A program made the translations under genes and the position numbers. This document shows positions 1 through 9,057 of a stretch of DNA of 64,000 nt, in pieces. Positions within the stretch are counted from its first letter, which is position 1. The number at the start of each line of letters is the position of its first letter. The notes under the pieces were generated by a model. It searched no databases. It was not told the DNA's origin and saw nothing but the letters and a program-made list of their open reading frames with translations. The DNA is from Chaetomidium leptoderma (Eukaryota; Ascomycota; Sordariomycetes; Sordariales; Chaetomiaceae): assembly GCA_033296705.1 (NCBI GenBank), contig MU856942.1, positions 1 to 64,000 on the forward strand. Reading direction: 5' to 3'.

Positions 1-253
1 TATTAGTTATATATATTAAGATATATGCGCGGTGCGCGCACGATGGTTGTCGGCTGGTGTAGGTAAAACTAGAATTTCGCTTCTATTTCCTCTCTCTTTT
101 ACCCTGTAAAAAAAAAAGGTGCGCGCGTATGCCAAGGCGCCTTGGTGATTTCACCACACAGTGGGAGAAACCCACCGACCAGTCAAGGTTCTCCACTTTT
201 CCTGATCAAGGTTCATCGGCTCACCACCATGTCTCGCATCTCCAACCAACTCT
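1..253. other. AT-rich left edge, no gene
   Basis: The first 60 bases are AT-rich with alternating TA steps, followed by a GCGC-rich patch and a short A run near 107-118. There is no telomeric repeat and no supportable reading frame. The stretch next to position 253 is the 5' flank of the tRNA gene. Confidence 0.5.
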
Positions 254-338
254 GGGGGTATGGTCTAGTGGTATGATTTCTGTTTTGCATTCAAATTTGC
301 CCTACAGAAGGTCCCGCGTTCGATCCGCGGTGCTTCCA
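254..338 (+). tRNA. tRNA-Ala (anticodon UGC) with a 13-nt intron
   Basis: The sequence folds as a cloverleaf. The acceptor stem GGGGGTA pairs with TGCTTCC and has G3:U70 and discriminator A338. The D arm contains TAGTGG. The anticodon stem is TCTGT/ACAGA, and the T arm is CCGCG-TTCGATC-CGCGG (A box and B box both present). Reading the anticodon loop as TT-TGC-A, a 13-nt intron sits at the canonical 37/38 position and the anticodon is UGC. G3:U70 is the classic alanine identity element and agrees with the anticodon. The D arm and variable loop look more like those of fungal tRNA-Pro, so the isotype is less certain than the tRNA call. The first oligo-T run lies some 45 bases downstream. Confidence 0.75.
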
Positions 339-809
339 ACGTCAACTCTGACTCTCTTGAGGTCCTTGATCTTGAGCGTGTTTTCTTTTTTGGGATGCAG
401 TCATGTTAATTTTTGCATTCTCTCCATCATTTCCCCCCATCCTTGGTTTCTGGAGGTTTGTGTCTCGAATCGGGACGCACCCCCGATCTCCAATCAGCCC
501 CGAGGCCAGCATGCACGATGAAGCTAGGTAGACTCACTTGTTCGGCCTTATATTCCTGTGATTACTCGGTCGGTTCATCAAAGAGTGGATGCTCTCTCCC
601 TGTGCCTGGGCTTGAGTCACCGGCATGGAGGCGGTGCCCCGAGCCAGTGATGCATGTCAAGGCGCAGCTGCTCCCCAACCCAAGCCACCAGAACGCAACC
701 ACCTCCAAACACATATTGATACAACGGCAACTGTAACGCTGCTTGTGTTCTCCCAACTCCTTCTCTCCCTCGTGCCAACTGTCTGTCGTCTTGTACATAC
801 TGTCAAAAA
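339..809. other. Intergenic, tRNA to NADAR gene
   Basis: T-rich sequence follows the tRNA (around 380-440), then mixed CT-rich DNA that is the likely promoter and 5' leader of the NADAR gene. No tRNA, repeat or convincing coding exon was seen. Confidence 0.5.
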
Positions 810-1685
810 ATGCCGCCCAAAACCTCCAAACCCCAACACCGGGTAACCAAACGAACCAAGCCCACCCGATCCAAGAAAACACCCCGGAAACCCCAGACCC
901 CCATCATGAACAACAACAACAACAACAACGAAAACCCATCCACATCCCCAGTCTACTTCTGGCGCGAAACCGACCCCTCAGTAGGCTACCTATCCCAATG
1001 GTACCCCTGCGCCTTCACCGACGACACCAACCCATCCATCATCTACCCAACCGCTGAACAGTGAATCCCCCCCCCCCCCAAATCCCAATATTCAAATGAC
1101 AGTGATAACTTAAATACGCGTGTGACAAAAAAAAGCTACATGATGTATCAAAAAGCCCTCCTCTTCTCCGACCCCGCCGTGGGCGCCGAGATCCTGGCGG
1201 CCGGCCACCCGCGCGCCGTCAAAGCGCTGGGCCGCAAGGTGGCCAACTTTGACGAGGCCGTGTGGAAGGCCCGTCGGGAGGCGATTGTGCGGAAGGGGAG
1301 CCTGCTCAAGTTTACGCGGCCTGTGGATGTGGATGATGGGCAGTGGGTTGTTGTTCAGGGCCAGGGCGAGGGCGAGGGCGAGGGTGAGGGTGAAGAAGGG
1401 TTGAGTCTTAGGGAGCTGTTGTTGAGAACGGGGGAGAGAGAGATTGTCGAGGCGAGTCCGATGGATCGGATTTGGGGAATTGGGTTTGGCGCGGCCAGGG
1501 CGGGGACGGTGAGGGCGAGATGGGGGTTGAATCTCTTGGGGAAGGCGTTGATGGTTGTTAGGGGGGAGTTGAGAGAGGAGGAGATTGGAAAGAAGGGTGG
1601 GGAAGTGCCGTCAGAGGCGAAAGCGAGCGAGGAAAAGGAGATGGGTTGGGTTGGGACGGAAGAGGGGGAGGAGGTTCAGAATTGA
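810..1685 (+). CDS. NADAR-domain (YbiA/RibX-like) protein
   Basis: Two exons, 810-1060 and 1136-1685, give 266 residues. The 75-nt intron (1061-1135, GTGAAT...AAAG, containing a 13-C run) joins the frames so that the hallmark PTAEHYMMYQKA appears across the junction. The NADAR domain covers about residues 48-230: YFWRETDP, SQWYPCAF, the PTAEHY core, a WKAR segment, DRIWGIGF and a final WGLNLLGKALM. Members of this family act on ADP-ribose or riboflavin-pathway intermediates as N-glycosidases. The fungal protein's substrate is unknown. The first 45 residues are basic and end in a seven-Asn run. A Gly-Glu repeat encoded by GAGGGC units interrupts the domain at about residues 160-171. The remainder of the C-terminus is Glu/Lys-rich and probably disordered. 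Confidence 0.85.
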
Positions 1686-2172
1686 CTGTCTTAAACAAGA
1701 CTAGAAAGGAGGAAAGAGATTGTAGGGGAAGGAGGTTGGATCAAGATTGACCGTCTTCAACGAGACTGGAGTTTATTCAAGCCTAATTATCACCACCCTG
1801 TCAGGTGGTCTTGTTTAGAAGGGTATTATTATTTTGATCCCAATACTTCGCTCACGGATTGGAGTTAACCCTCCGCGCCCCGTAGCCACCCCGATATTGT
1901 ACATAGGTAGTATACTTTTCATGACACGCCCGTCTCCAATGGGCCCCGCAGAGTGGTGTGATCGTGGAAATGCATCAAGGCGCCTGCTCCCTCTGCTCTA
2001 TACCACCAAGTCCCCCAAACTCCCTGCAACCTCAAGCGGCAAAGATCCCGGATGCCGTATGATACAAATTTTGTGACAATAGAACACAGTGAATGAAGAA
2101 ACCAGCTGGGGCCAGACGTCTGGCCCTTCCTGGGAGTCGCCCACGCGTCGGGCTTGTAAAAATACAGGCCGC
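1686..2172. other. Convergent intergenic region (NADAR / tim44)
   Basis: This stretch lies between the 3' ends of two convergent genes. It contains two related copies of a short ATTGAC(T/C)GTCTT motif near 1681 and 1746, and otherwise only terminator/3'-UTR type sequence. No gene was seen. Confidence 0.45.
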
Positions 2173-3830
2173 TTAAATATAGTCGCGGCCGCTCTTTTGC
2201 ATCTCGATCAACCGCCACCCCCTGGTCTCGGGTTTGTTGACGTCCTCGGCAATGCGGGTGATACCAATAGCGTACGTGACGAGCTGGACCTTATCCTCCA
2301 TGCCGGCTGCCAGCTCGTTCGTCTTGGCATTGCGGTAGACGTGGACCTCCTGTGTCCTGCAGGTGACGATAAAGACGGGGATCTCGCCGGGGTCGAGCAT
2401 GCGCGCGCGGAGGATGTCGACTCCTCGGATGTCGAGAATCTTGCCGTCAGACTTGAGGCCGTTTTGGAGGTACTGCTTGGTCAGGGCCTCGTAGACGGAA
2501 TACTGGGCCTCGGACAGCCACAGCTTCAGCGTCGCTATGTCGCCCTTGACGTAGGCATCCAGGACCTCGGGCAGGATGTACTCGCGGAGCTCTTGCAGGA
2601 ACGGCTCCAGCTTGAATCCCGGATCCATGGTCCGGAGCTTCTTGATCACCATGGCCGTCTCGTTCTCGGCAAAGAAGCCGGCGACCTTGTCGGTAATGCT
2701 CCGTGCAGTCGAGATGAGCGGGTTTTCCGACTCTTGGTACACCGACTTCATGCCAAAGACGCCCTGAACGAATTTGTTCTGGTCTTTGAAATCCCTCCAC
2801 GCCTCCTTCCACGCAGCGTCCTTGTGAAGCGTCACGTTGGTTCCGGCACTGCAAGGAGATTAGTGAATGTGCTAGGGATTGGATTTTGGCAGTCTTACTT
2901 GGGGTCTTCGTCATGGACCGTGTTGGCTGCGCCGTGCTTCTGCTCCCAAAGCTCCCTCCGCCTCTTGCGCTCCTCCTTCTCGACCCACCCGCCGTACCTG
3001 GAGCTGCTTCCATCGTCGATGACCTCCTTGACGTTCTTGTACGCCTCGGTGTCCCGAATTGGCTTAGTCGCCTTGTCTAGCGCCTCGCCCGTCTTGTTCG
3101 CGCCCTTCCGCACGCCCTTCATGACGGGAGTCTCCCAGGTCCAGGTGGCGCCCTTGCCGATGGCACCAGCAGTGGTCTTGACCGCCTTCGCGGCGCCCGA
3201 TGAGACAGCGCCCGACGTGGCCTCGTAGGCTAGCCGCGCCTTCCGGACCGACTCGCTCTCGACAAACTCGTTCGCCGAGGACGCGAGAGCCTTGGTCGAC
3301 TCATTCCACTCCTTGGATTGCTTGAGCTCGGTCTGCATGGTATCGTAGAACACCTGCCACGGGGTCTTGTCGCCGTGTGGTGGCGGAGGAGGGAGGTCCT
3401 CTTTCTTTTCTTTTCCCTTGCCTTCGGCCTTCTCCTCGCCCTCCTTCTCTTCCTTCGCCTCCTCCTTGGACTCCTCCTTAGACTCGGACTCCTTTGTTTC
3501 CTCGCCCTCTTTTGTTTCCGGCGGCGGCTTAGCGTCTGTCTTTTCGGGTTCCTTCTGCCATGTCCGGGCCGAGACGGAGAACGAGCGCGTGTTGCTCTGC
3601 GATAATCTGTCTAGCCTGATGGCGCTGGTGGGGAGTGTCGAGCGCAAGAGGGGTTGTTGTTGGAAAAGGGTAGATGCGGAATACGTCGCGCTCTCTGAGC
3701 TGCCGAGTTGCGTTGTCCTCGAGGAGAGGGAACGGTACTGCGATGGTGACGTGCATCGAGAGCTCCGCAGGCCGGATGCCCTCAATGGGGCGCCCGGCGA
3801 GAGCCTCTGAATCTGCCGTGCCGAATTCAT
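2173..3830 (-). CDS. tim44: Mitochondrial import inner membrane translocase subunit Tim44
   Basis: Exons 3830-2899 and 2848-2173 (50-nt intron, GTAAGA...TGCAG) encode 535 residues. Tim44 is the matrix-side scaffold that tethers mtHsp70 to the TIM23 channel and couples presequence import to the PAM motor. The N-terminus is rich in Arg and Ser without acidic residues, as expected of a matrix presequence. Residues about 95-150 are highly charged (Lys/Glu repeats) and end in a PPPPPPHGDKTPW segment. A central helical region binds Hsp70 and translocase. The C-terminal Tim44 domain (about 360-535) is conserved through FFAENETA, MDPGFK, ILPEVLDAYVKGD and GWRLIEMQKSG near the end. The gene is divergent from the mitochondrial ribosomal protein at 4246 and shares a 415-bp promoter region with it. 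Confidence 0.96.
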
Positions 3831-4245
3831 AATCCTGTATCAGCCGACTCGCCCTCGACAAAAGTGACAGGCGTGGCAGAAGAGGGAGGACGGGTGATGG
3901 AGGGGCGACTGCGCAAGAAAAGAATTTGATGGATGAGGATTTGCACGCGACGGCAAGCCGAGCGAGTCCCTGGAATTCTTTTGCCCGCAGCGCCAGAATC
4001 TTTGCCAAGAAACGGCAAATTCCCGGCTCGGCGTCCCCAGGCTCCCTCGCCGCCGCGGCAAGTTCCGACCCCAAAATTTCCAATGGTCTGGGCTTCTTCC
4101 ACCAGCGCGCAGCAGCAGCAGCAGCAGCAGCGGCTCATCTCGACTTTCGCGTGTGCGAAGCCCCTCTGCCCCAACCTCAAGACAACAATAACAAATCTCA
4201 CCACGCTGGCATTGAGGTCGTTCGGATGACCATTGCCTAGCGGAG
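3831..4245. promoter_or_regulatory. Bidirectional promoter of tim44 and uS11m
   Basis: A 415-bp gap separates two divergent start codons, both for mitochondrial proteins, so it must hold both promoters. It includes a (CAG)7 microsatellite at 4110-4130 and several short ORFs in the leaders. No single regulatory site could be assigned with confidence. Confidence 0.6.
4110..4130. repeat. (CAG)7 microsatellite
   Basis: Seven perfect CAG units lie in the shared tim44/uS11m promoter, outside any coding exon. Confidence 0.9.
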
Positions 4246-4929
4246 ATGAGCCGATTCACAATAAGCCGCCTTCTGGCGCCGGAGCTGCTGCGACCACTCT
4301 CGAAACCGGTCTGCACGACAACCTCAGTCCCGCAACAATGGACCCGACTCTTCTCCCAGTCGCACGCCGCCGGGAACATCTGGACCCCTCCCCAGCAGCC
4401 CGCTCAACCTCAAAGCTCGACTCCGGAAAGCCTTCCCATGAACCAGCTGGCTCAGAACCGGCTGGCTCAGAACGTGATGCGCCGCTCTCTGAAGCCGAGT
4501 GAGCCAGCACCCGACTCCCTCACCGAGGCGCTGGACGTCCCAGAAGAAGAAAGCGCGGAACCATACCACTTCCACGTCTTCAGCCACAAGCACAACACGC
4601 ACATCACGCTCACCAAGCCGAACCGCGACGCCCTGCTCTCGCTGTCGTGCGGCAACCTGGGATTCAAGAAGGCCGGGCGCAAGCACTACGACTCGGCGTA
4701 CCAGCTCGGCGCCTACGTGATAGACAAGATGCACCAGAAGGGCCTGGTCAACAAAATCCACAAGCTCGAGGTGGTGCTGCGTGGGTTCGGTCAGGGCAGA
4801 GACGCGGTTGTCAAGGTGCTGATGGGGAACGAGGGCAAGCTGCTGCGGCCCAAGATCACACGCGTGTCGGATGCGACGAGGGTTAAGTTTGGTGGTACTC
4901 GGAGCAAGAAGAAGAGAAGATTGGGCTAA
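4246..4929 (+). CDS. mrps18: Mitochondrial small-subunit ribosomal protein uS11m
   Basis: A single exon of 227 residues. uS11 lies on the platform of the small subunit and contacts the 3' domain of the rRNA near the E-site mRNA path. The N-terminal hundred residues form a basic presequence and a Gln/Pro-rich linker. It carries a direct repeat (QLAQNRLAQN). The uS11 fold covers about residues 107-227: HVFSHKHNTHITL, a Gly-rich turn, HYDSAYQLG, VVLRGFGQGRDA and the basic C-terminal tail RVKFGGTRSKKKRRLG. That tail is typical of mitochondrial uS11 (yeast Mrps18). The start is the first ATG after the shared promoter with tim44, and no intron is needed. Confidence 0.92.
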   Translation: MSRFTISRLLAPELLRPLSKPVCTTTSVPQQWTRLFSQSHAAGNIWTPPQQPAQPQSSTPESLPMNQLAQNRLAQNVMRRSLKPSEPAPDSLTEALDVPEEESAEPYHFHVFSHKHNTHITLTKPNRDALLSLSCGNLGFKKAGRKHYDSAYQLGAYVIDKMHQKGLVNKIHKLEVVLRGFGQGRDAVVKVLMGNEGKLLRPKITRVSDATRVKFGGTRSKKKRRLG

Positions 4930-5324
4930 GGGGGTCAGGGGGTCAGGGACTCGGGAAAGGGAGCGAGGCGTGGGTTGGGGGTTATGGATCTGTATGCATC
5001 CGTTTCCATGTATATCTGTATACTACAAACAAGTTTTTTTCTCGACCATGTATTGTCTTATCAGAGGCCAAGTCAGCATCAGAAACAACGTCAATGTGTC
5101 CCGGAAACCAGAAGTTGTCGCCCATCGGATGATGGATCGCTCGGTGTTGAGACGGCCGAACCGCCGGCCGAGACGGACTCCGGATGGACCCACTCAAAAA
5201 TTAATTTTAGGTCCTTTCGGCGGCCATCACTTCACCAGAGGAGCTCCCCGCCATCCGCCAGCAACGGCCCGGAGCCACTTGATTACACAACACAACGGCG
5301 CAAAGCCATGTGGCAACCAACAAA
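4930..5324. other. Intergenic, uS11m to bcs1
   Basis: Tandem orientation. It holds the 3' end of uS11m with a TATATCTG-type AT-rich patch near 5011 and the promoter of bcs1. An ATG at 5308, just upstream of the chosen start, is out of the bcs1 frame. The in-frame triplet at 5310 is GTG. Confidence 0.5.
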
Positions 5325-6881
5325 ATGTCGCCAACGACTCCAATAACCACCCCCCAACCTGCGTTCCCATCAGCAGCAGCCTTCACCCCAGCTGCCCCGG
5401 CGGCGCCACCCTCACCCGCGACCGGAATCCTGCCCTCAGCGTCCTCAGCGTCCTCACCGACCCCATCCGCCCCCTCATTCCTCGGTCTCGATGCCCTGTT
5501 CACAAACCCCGTCTTCGCCGGCGGCATCGGCCTAGCCGGCCTAGGCGCCGCCGCCGCCTTTGGCCGACGCGCCCTCATCTCGGGCGCGGGCCTCCTCCGG
5601 CGCCAGCTCCTCGTCAACATCGAGATCAGCAAGCGCGACCCGTCCTACAACTGGGTCCTCGCCTGGCTGGCCCAGCCGCGCGACAACAGCGGCTTCCTCG
5701 CGCAGCGGCTGACCCGACTGCGGAACCTGTCCGTCATCACCAGCACCAAGTCCCTGAGTCCCCGCGGGGAAGAGGCCGCCGCCGCCACGGGGGGAGGGAG
5801 GATACAAGCCGACTTCCGCGTGCAGCCCGGGTTCGGCCGGCACGTGGTGCGGCACGCACCCGGCGTGTACATCGCGGTGAACCGGGAAAAGGCCGGCACG
5901 GCGACGACGGCGACGGGCGAGCCGCACGAGACGCTCACGCTGACGCTACTGTGGATGCACCGCCACATGCTGGCCGACGTCTTCACGCAGGCGCACGCGC
6001 TCGCCCAGAGCTTCCAGCAGGGCAAGACGGTCGTGTACACGGCGCGCAAGATGGAGTGGGCCGTGCTCGGGAAGCCGCGCCTGAAGCGGCCGCTCGGGAG
6101 CGTGATCCTGGATGACGGGGTCAAGGAAGGGTTGGTGGGGGATGTCAAGGAGTTTCTGAAGGCGCAGCAGTGGTATACGGACCGCGGCGTGCCGTATCGC
6201 AGGGGGTATCTGCTCTATGGTCCGCCGGGGACGGGCAAGACGTCGTTTATCCAGGCGTTGGCGGGGGAGCTGGACTACAGCGTGGCCATGATTAATCTGA
6301 GCGAGATTGGCATGACGGATGATCTACTGGCGCAGCTGCTGACGCAGTTGCCCGAGAAAAGCATACTGCTGCTGGAAGATGTCGACGCGGCGCTGGTGAA
6401 CCGCCGGCAGCGCGATCCGGATGGCTACAGTGGGCGGACGGTGACGGCGTCGGGGTTGCTTAATGCGTTGGATGGCCTGGCGGCCGGCGAGGACAGGATC
6501 GCGTTCCTCACGACCAACCACATCGACAGGCTGGATCCCGCGCTGATTCGGCCGGGCCGTGTCGACATGATGGTGCGCATTGGCGAGGCCACGCGGTACC
6601 AGGCAACCCAGATGTGGGACCGTTACTACGGCGATATTGATGAGGACCACTCGGGCCGGGAGCGGTTTTTGAATAGACTGGATGAGCTGGGCTTGTTCGG
6701 CGGCGACAACCAGAATCCGGACGTGCCGAAGCGGCACACCTCTACCGCTGCCATCCAGGGCCTCTTCCAATTCCACAAAGGGGATATGGAGGGCGCGATC
6801 AAGATGGCTGAGGGTTTGATTCCGCGGACGTTTGAGCCCGAAAAGAGATCCGCGGAGGGAACAATCAAGGCTCCGGCGTGA
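5325..6881 (+). CDS. bcs1: Mitochondrial AAA ATPase Bcs1 (complex III assembly)
   Basis: A single exon of 518 residues, started at the first in-frame ATG (5325). Bcs1 is an inner-membrane AAA chaperone that moves the folded Rieske Fe-S protein across the membrane into the cytochrome bc1 complex. A Pro/Ala/Ser-rich N-terminus precedes one transmembrane segment at about 55-75 (Gly/Ala-rich, followed by an Arg-containing stretch). The Bcs1-specific domain (QLLVNIEISKRDPSYNWVL onwards) runs to about residue 265. The AAA module follows: Walker A GPPGTGKT near 299-306, Walker B ILLLEDVDAA near 348-357, sensor TTNHIDRLDPALIRPGRVD. The C-terminal residues 460-518 are less conserved. It is two genes upstream of qcr9, which encodes another complex III component. 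Confidence 0.95.
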   Translation: MSPTTPITTPQPAFPSAAAFTPAAPAAPPSPATGILPSASSASSPTPSAPSFLGLDALFTNPVFAGGIGLAGLGAAAAFGRRALISGAGLLRRQLLVNIEISKRDPSYNWVLAWLAQPRDNSGFLAQRLTRLRNLSVITSTKSLSPRGEEAAAATGGGRIQADFRVQPGFGRHVVRHAPGVYIAVNREKAGTATTATGEPHETLTLTLLWMHRHMLADVFTQAHALAQSFQQGKTVVYTARKMEWAVLGKPRLKRPLGSVILDDGVKEGLVGDVKEFLKAQQWYTDRGVPYRRGYLLYGPPGTGKTSFIQALAGELDYSVAMINLSEIGMTDDLLAQLLTQLPEKSILLLEDVDAALVNRRQRDPDGYSGRTVTASGLLNALDGLAAGEDRIAFLTTNHIDRLDPALIRPGRVDMMVRIGEATRYQATQMWDRYYGDIDEDHSGRERFLNRLDELGLFGGDNQNPDVPKRHTSTAAIQGLFQFHKGDMEGAIKMAEGLIPRTFEPEKRSAEGTIKAPA

Positions 6882-7568
6882 GAATATAAGACTCCTCCTG
6901 TATAGTATGTAGGATTACGGTGTACTACCTGTTTAGATATAGATCGGTTTGATACCCTTACACGACGCACAGTAATGCTTCGTTTTGTCTTGTCTTCGGT
7001 AGTGGGATGCTATCCCCGACTCTTCTTTTCAACGCTCTGTGACGCCGATACTGTTAGGTTATTAGGGAATTTCTCGATACGATACGTACTGTACATGTAC
7101 CTATCTATATTAGTATCTACAAAAACCGCGTGATTTGCATAGGGGGCTCAAATTCTCAGATGTAAATCTGCCCTCTACCGTTCCCACGGGTCCCATGCAA
7201 ATTTCAACATTGCCTCTCCTCCGATTTGGTAAACCCTAACCAAAGTAGTGATCTTCCAATCCCTCCCAGGGTAAGCCGTTACCGGCCTTGGTATGACCCC
7301 AATGCTCATGTCGAAATTGGACGTATCTAGAGCCTCTCGGCTCGCCGTCTCCAACAAGCGGGATTTGGCGGGGCCCTAAGATTGGCAGGATCAAGGCCAC
7401 GTTGGTAGCTTAATGGCTCCAGGAGAGCTACTCCCGACATGCATCCGTCATCTCTCGCGGCCCGCGGGGCAGGGCTACAGGGGAGGTTGCAGCCAAATCG
7501 CATGCCGTCGACAGCGACGTGGATGAGTGAGGGTCCAACAAGTTGTCCGTCTGATGCCCATGCTTCAT
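6882..7568. other. Convergent intergenic region (bcs1 / PYM)
   Basis: Both flanking genes end here. AT-rich 3' sequence near 6890-6960 and 7050-7140 is the likely transcript end for bcs1. No coding exon, RNA gene or repeat was recognised. Confidence 0.45.
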
Positions 7569-8156
7569 TCAGCTCGAAGGTTGTGTCGTCTCGGTAGCTG
7601 CCGCCTCCGCCTTGGGCTCACCCTCGGCATCGAATCCCAGCGTATCCAGCTCCCGAATGAGCTCGTTGATCTTGATGACCTTGGCGATCTGCTCCGGCAG
7701 CAGCGCCTTGCCCGTATCTTTCTTCTCCTTCAGCTCTTTGGCCTGCTTGACCTTCTTCTTCAGAGTCCGCACTTTTTTCTCCTTCTCAGCCTCAGCATCG
7801 ACTTCCTCTGTCTTGGCCTCCTCTGCAGGTGCTGCCTCTTCCTGGCCCTCCCCAGTGACCTTGGCCTTCTTGCGCGCCTCGCGCCTCTTGGCGTTCTTGT
7901 TGGCCGCAGCAGAGGATGCTTGCGCCGGTTTGTCGTCTTTCAACCCCTCGGAGCCGGGAATGGGACCCTTGCCGCGGGTGCGGAAGCCCTCGGCGGTCCG
8001 GTTCTTGTAGACTTCGACATCCTCGGGCGGGCGGTAGCCGGGACGGATCTTGATGGCTTTTCTTGTGGTGCCGTCGGGTCGTTGGGACTCGGGGATCTGT
8101 CGCTCGCCGCTCCGTTCGTCGGTGACGATGCCTGAGGCGGTCGGTTCTGAGGGCAT
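7569..8156 (-). CDS. pym1: PYM/WIBG, partner of Y14-Mago
   Basis: A single exon of 195 residues. PYM binds the Mago-Y14 heterodimer and, on ribosomes, removes exon-junction complexes from translated mRNA. Residues about 9-50 carry the diagnostic Mago-binding block (SGIVTDERSGERQIP ... SQRPDGTTRKAIKIRPGYRPPEDVEVYKNR region). The C-terminal half is a Lys/Glu/Ala-rich predicted coiled coil (about 85-150) with a final conserved helix around LLPEQIAKVIKINELIRELDTLG. The gene is divergent from qcr9. Its presence fits the intron-rich character of the neighbouring genes and a functional EJC. Confidence 0.9.
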   Translation of the reverse strand: MPSEPTASGIVTDERSGERQIPESQRPDGTTRKAIKIRPGYRPPEDVEVYKNRTAEGFRTRGKGPIPGSEGLKDDKPAQASSAAANKNAKRREARKKAKVTGEGQEEAAPAEEAKTEEVDAEAEKEKKVRTLKKKVKQAKELKEKKDTGKALLPEQIAKVIKINELIRELDTLGFDAEGEPKAEAAATETTQPSS

Positions 8157-8623
8157 GGCTAATGGCTAATGCGGGGTGGGCGGGATGATGCAAGTCGGTC
8201 AAAGAAGTGGGAGTCCGCCAGAAGTTTGCTGCAGCCGCTGAAAAGAGTGGTGCTTTGGGGGTTGTGTAGAGTCCGTCCACGACCCAATCGGTCGTCTCTA
8301 GCACATTTGTGCGCGTTCGGGACGATCTCGAATTTCTCAGGTTGGGTAACGGTGAAGTTACGATCAGCTCTCCTCACGCGAAGTTTGGCGGGGCTCTTCC
8401 AATTCGCAAACCAGCGCCAAGCTTTTCAGGCTCGGGGGAAGCTTGGGCCAATCAGGAAAGCGTCCGGATACTTCCGTGCGGCCTTTGCGGCTTCGGTTTT
8501 GCTCACTCGCTCTCGTCGCTCGCAGCGCACACACCCGTTCAGGAACAGCTTGCTCGTCGCATCCCACCCACGACGTCAGTTCGACACCCACTCTTCAATT
8601 GGGATCTCGCAAATACCGCTGAA
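8157..8623. promoter_or_regulatory. Bidirectional promoter of PYM and qcr9, with CCAAT box
   Basis: A 467-bp divergent gap. A CCAATCA element at 8448-8454 on the qcr9-proximal side is a plausible HAP-complex site, the usual regulator of respiratory genes in fungi. Assignment to qcr9 is inferred from position only. Confidence 0.5.
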
Positions 8624-9057
8624 ATGGTAAGTTTGGAGCATGCTGCAACATGGCAAGCGACAATGGATTGGTGATTGGTGACTAACGGCGTGTACAGGCC
8701 AACGCAATCTACAAGCAAGTCCCCTTCCGAACAACCGCCGACCGCGATCGAAACTAACCCTCGGGCTAGCACCCTCTTCCGGAGGAACTACACCATGCTC
8801 GGCGCTGTCTTTGCCGGTGCCTTCGCCTTCGAACTGTACGTGGCCGTCTGAACCGGGAACCGATGGGGAGAATCAGTACTGAGTGTTGTGTACAGTGGCT
8901 ACGACAACGTGATGAACAAGATCTGGGACAGCCACAACCGGGGGGTAAGGACATTTCAGGACACCTTTCTTTCTCCAGCACATATGCTGACAGCAGGAAA
9001 CAGCGCCAATGGAAGGACATCCGGCACAAGTACGTCGAGGCCGCGGATGAGGAATAA
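8624..9057 (+). CDS. qcr9: Cytochrome bc1 complex subunit 9 (QCR9)
   Basis: Five exons (8624-8626, 8698-8714, 8770-8835, 8896-8944, 9004-9057) encode only 62 residues. Introns (245 nt) outweigh coding sequence (189 nt). Qcr9 is a single-span inner-membrane subunit of complex III that sits beside the Rieske protein and cytochrome c1. The product begins MANAIYNTLFRRNYTM, has a hydrophobic span GAVFAGAFAFEL, then the conserved IWDSHNRGRQWKDIRHKY, which aligns with yeast Qcr9 (66 residues). Exon 1 is the ATG alone, split directly by GTAAGT. Intron 2 has a GC donor. Introns 1 and 2 have CTAAC branch sites, and intron 4 has TGCTGAC. The frame cannot be kept with any other combination of sites that I found. 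Confidence 0.9.
8715..8769 (+). other. GC-AG intron of qcr9
   Basis: The donor is CAA|GCAAGT, the typical strong context of GC-AG introns. A CTAAC branch site lies 14-18 nt before the TAG acceptor. Only this choice preserves the YNTLFRRN reading. The nearby GT at 8720 shifts the frame. Confidence 0.8.

Noticed and set aside
1..60. AT-rich left edge as a possible telomere or centromere-type repeat
   Set aside because: No TTAGGG repeats and too short to judge. It looks like ordinary intergenic DNA.
2089..3228. 379-codon plus-strand frame opposite tim44
   Set aside because: It is antisense to a well-supported conserved gene. Its composition follows third-position GC of the opposite strand and no domain is recognisable.
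4871..6115. 414-codon frame overlapping the end of uS11m and most of the bcs1 5' half
   Set aside because: It reads the bcs1 region in a wrong frame with Arg/Pro-rich low-complexity output. bcs1 is unambiguous in its own frame.
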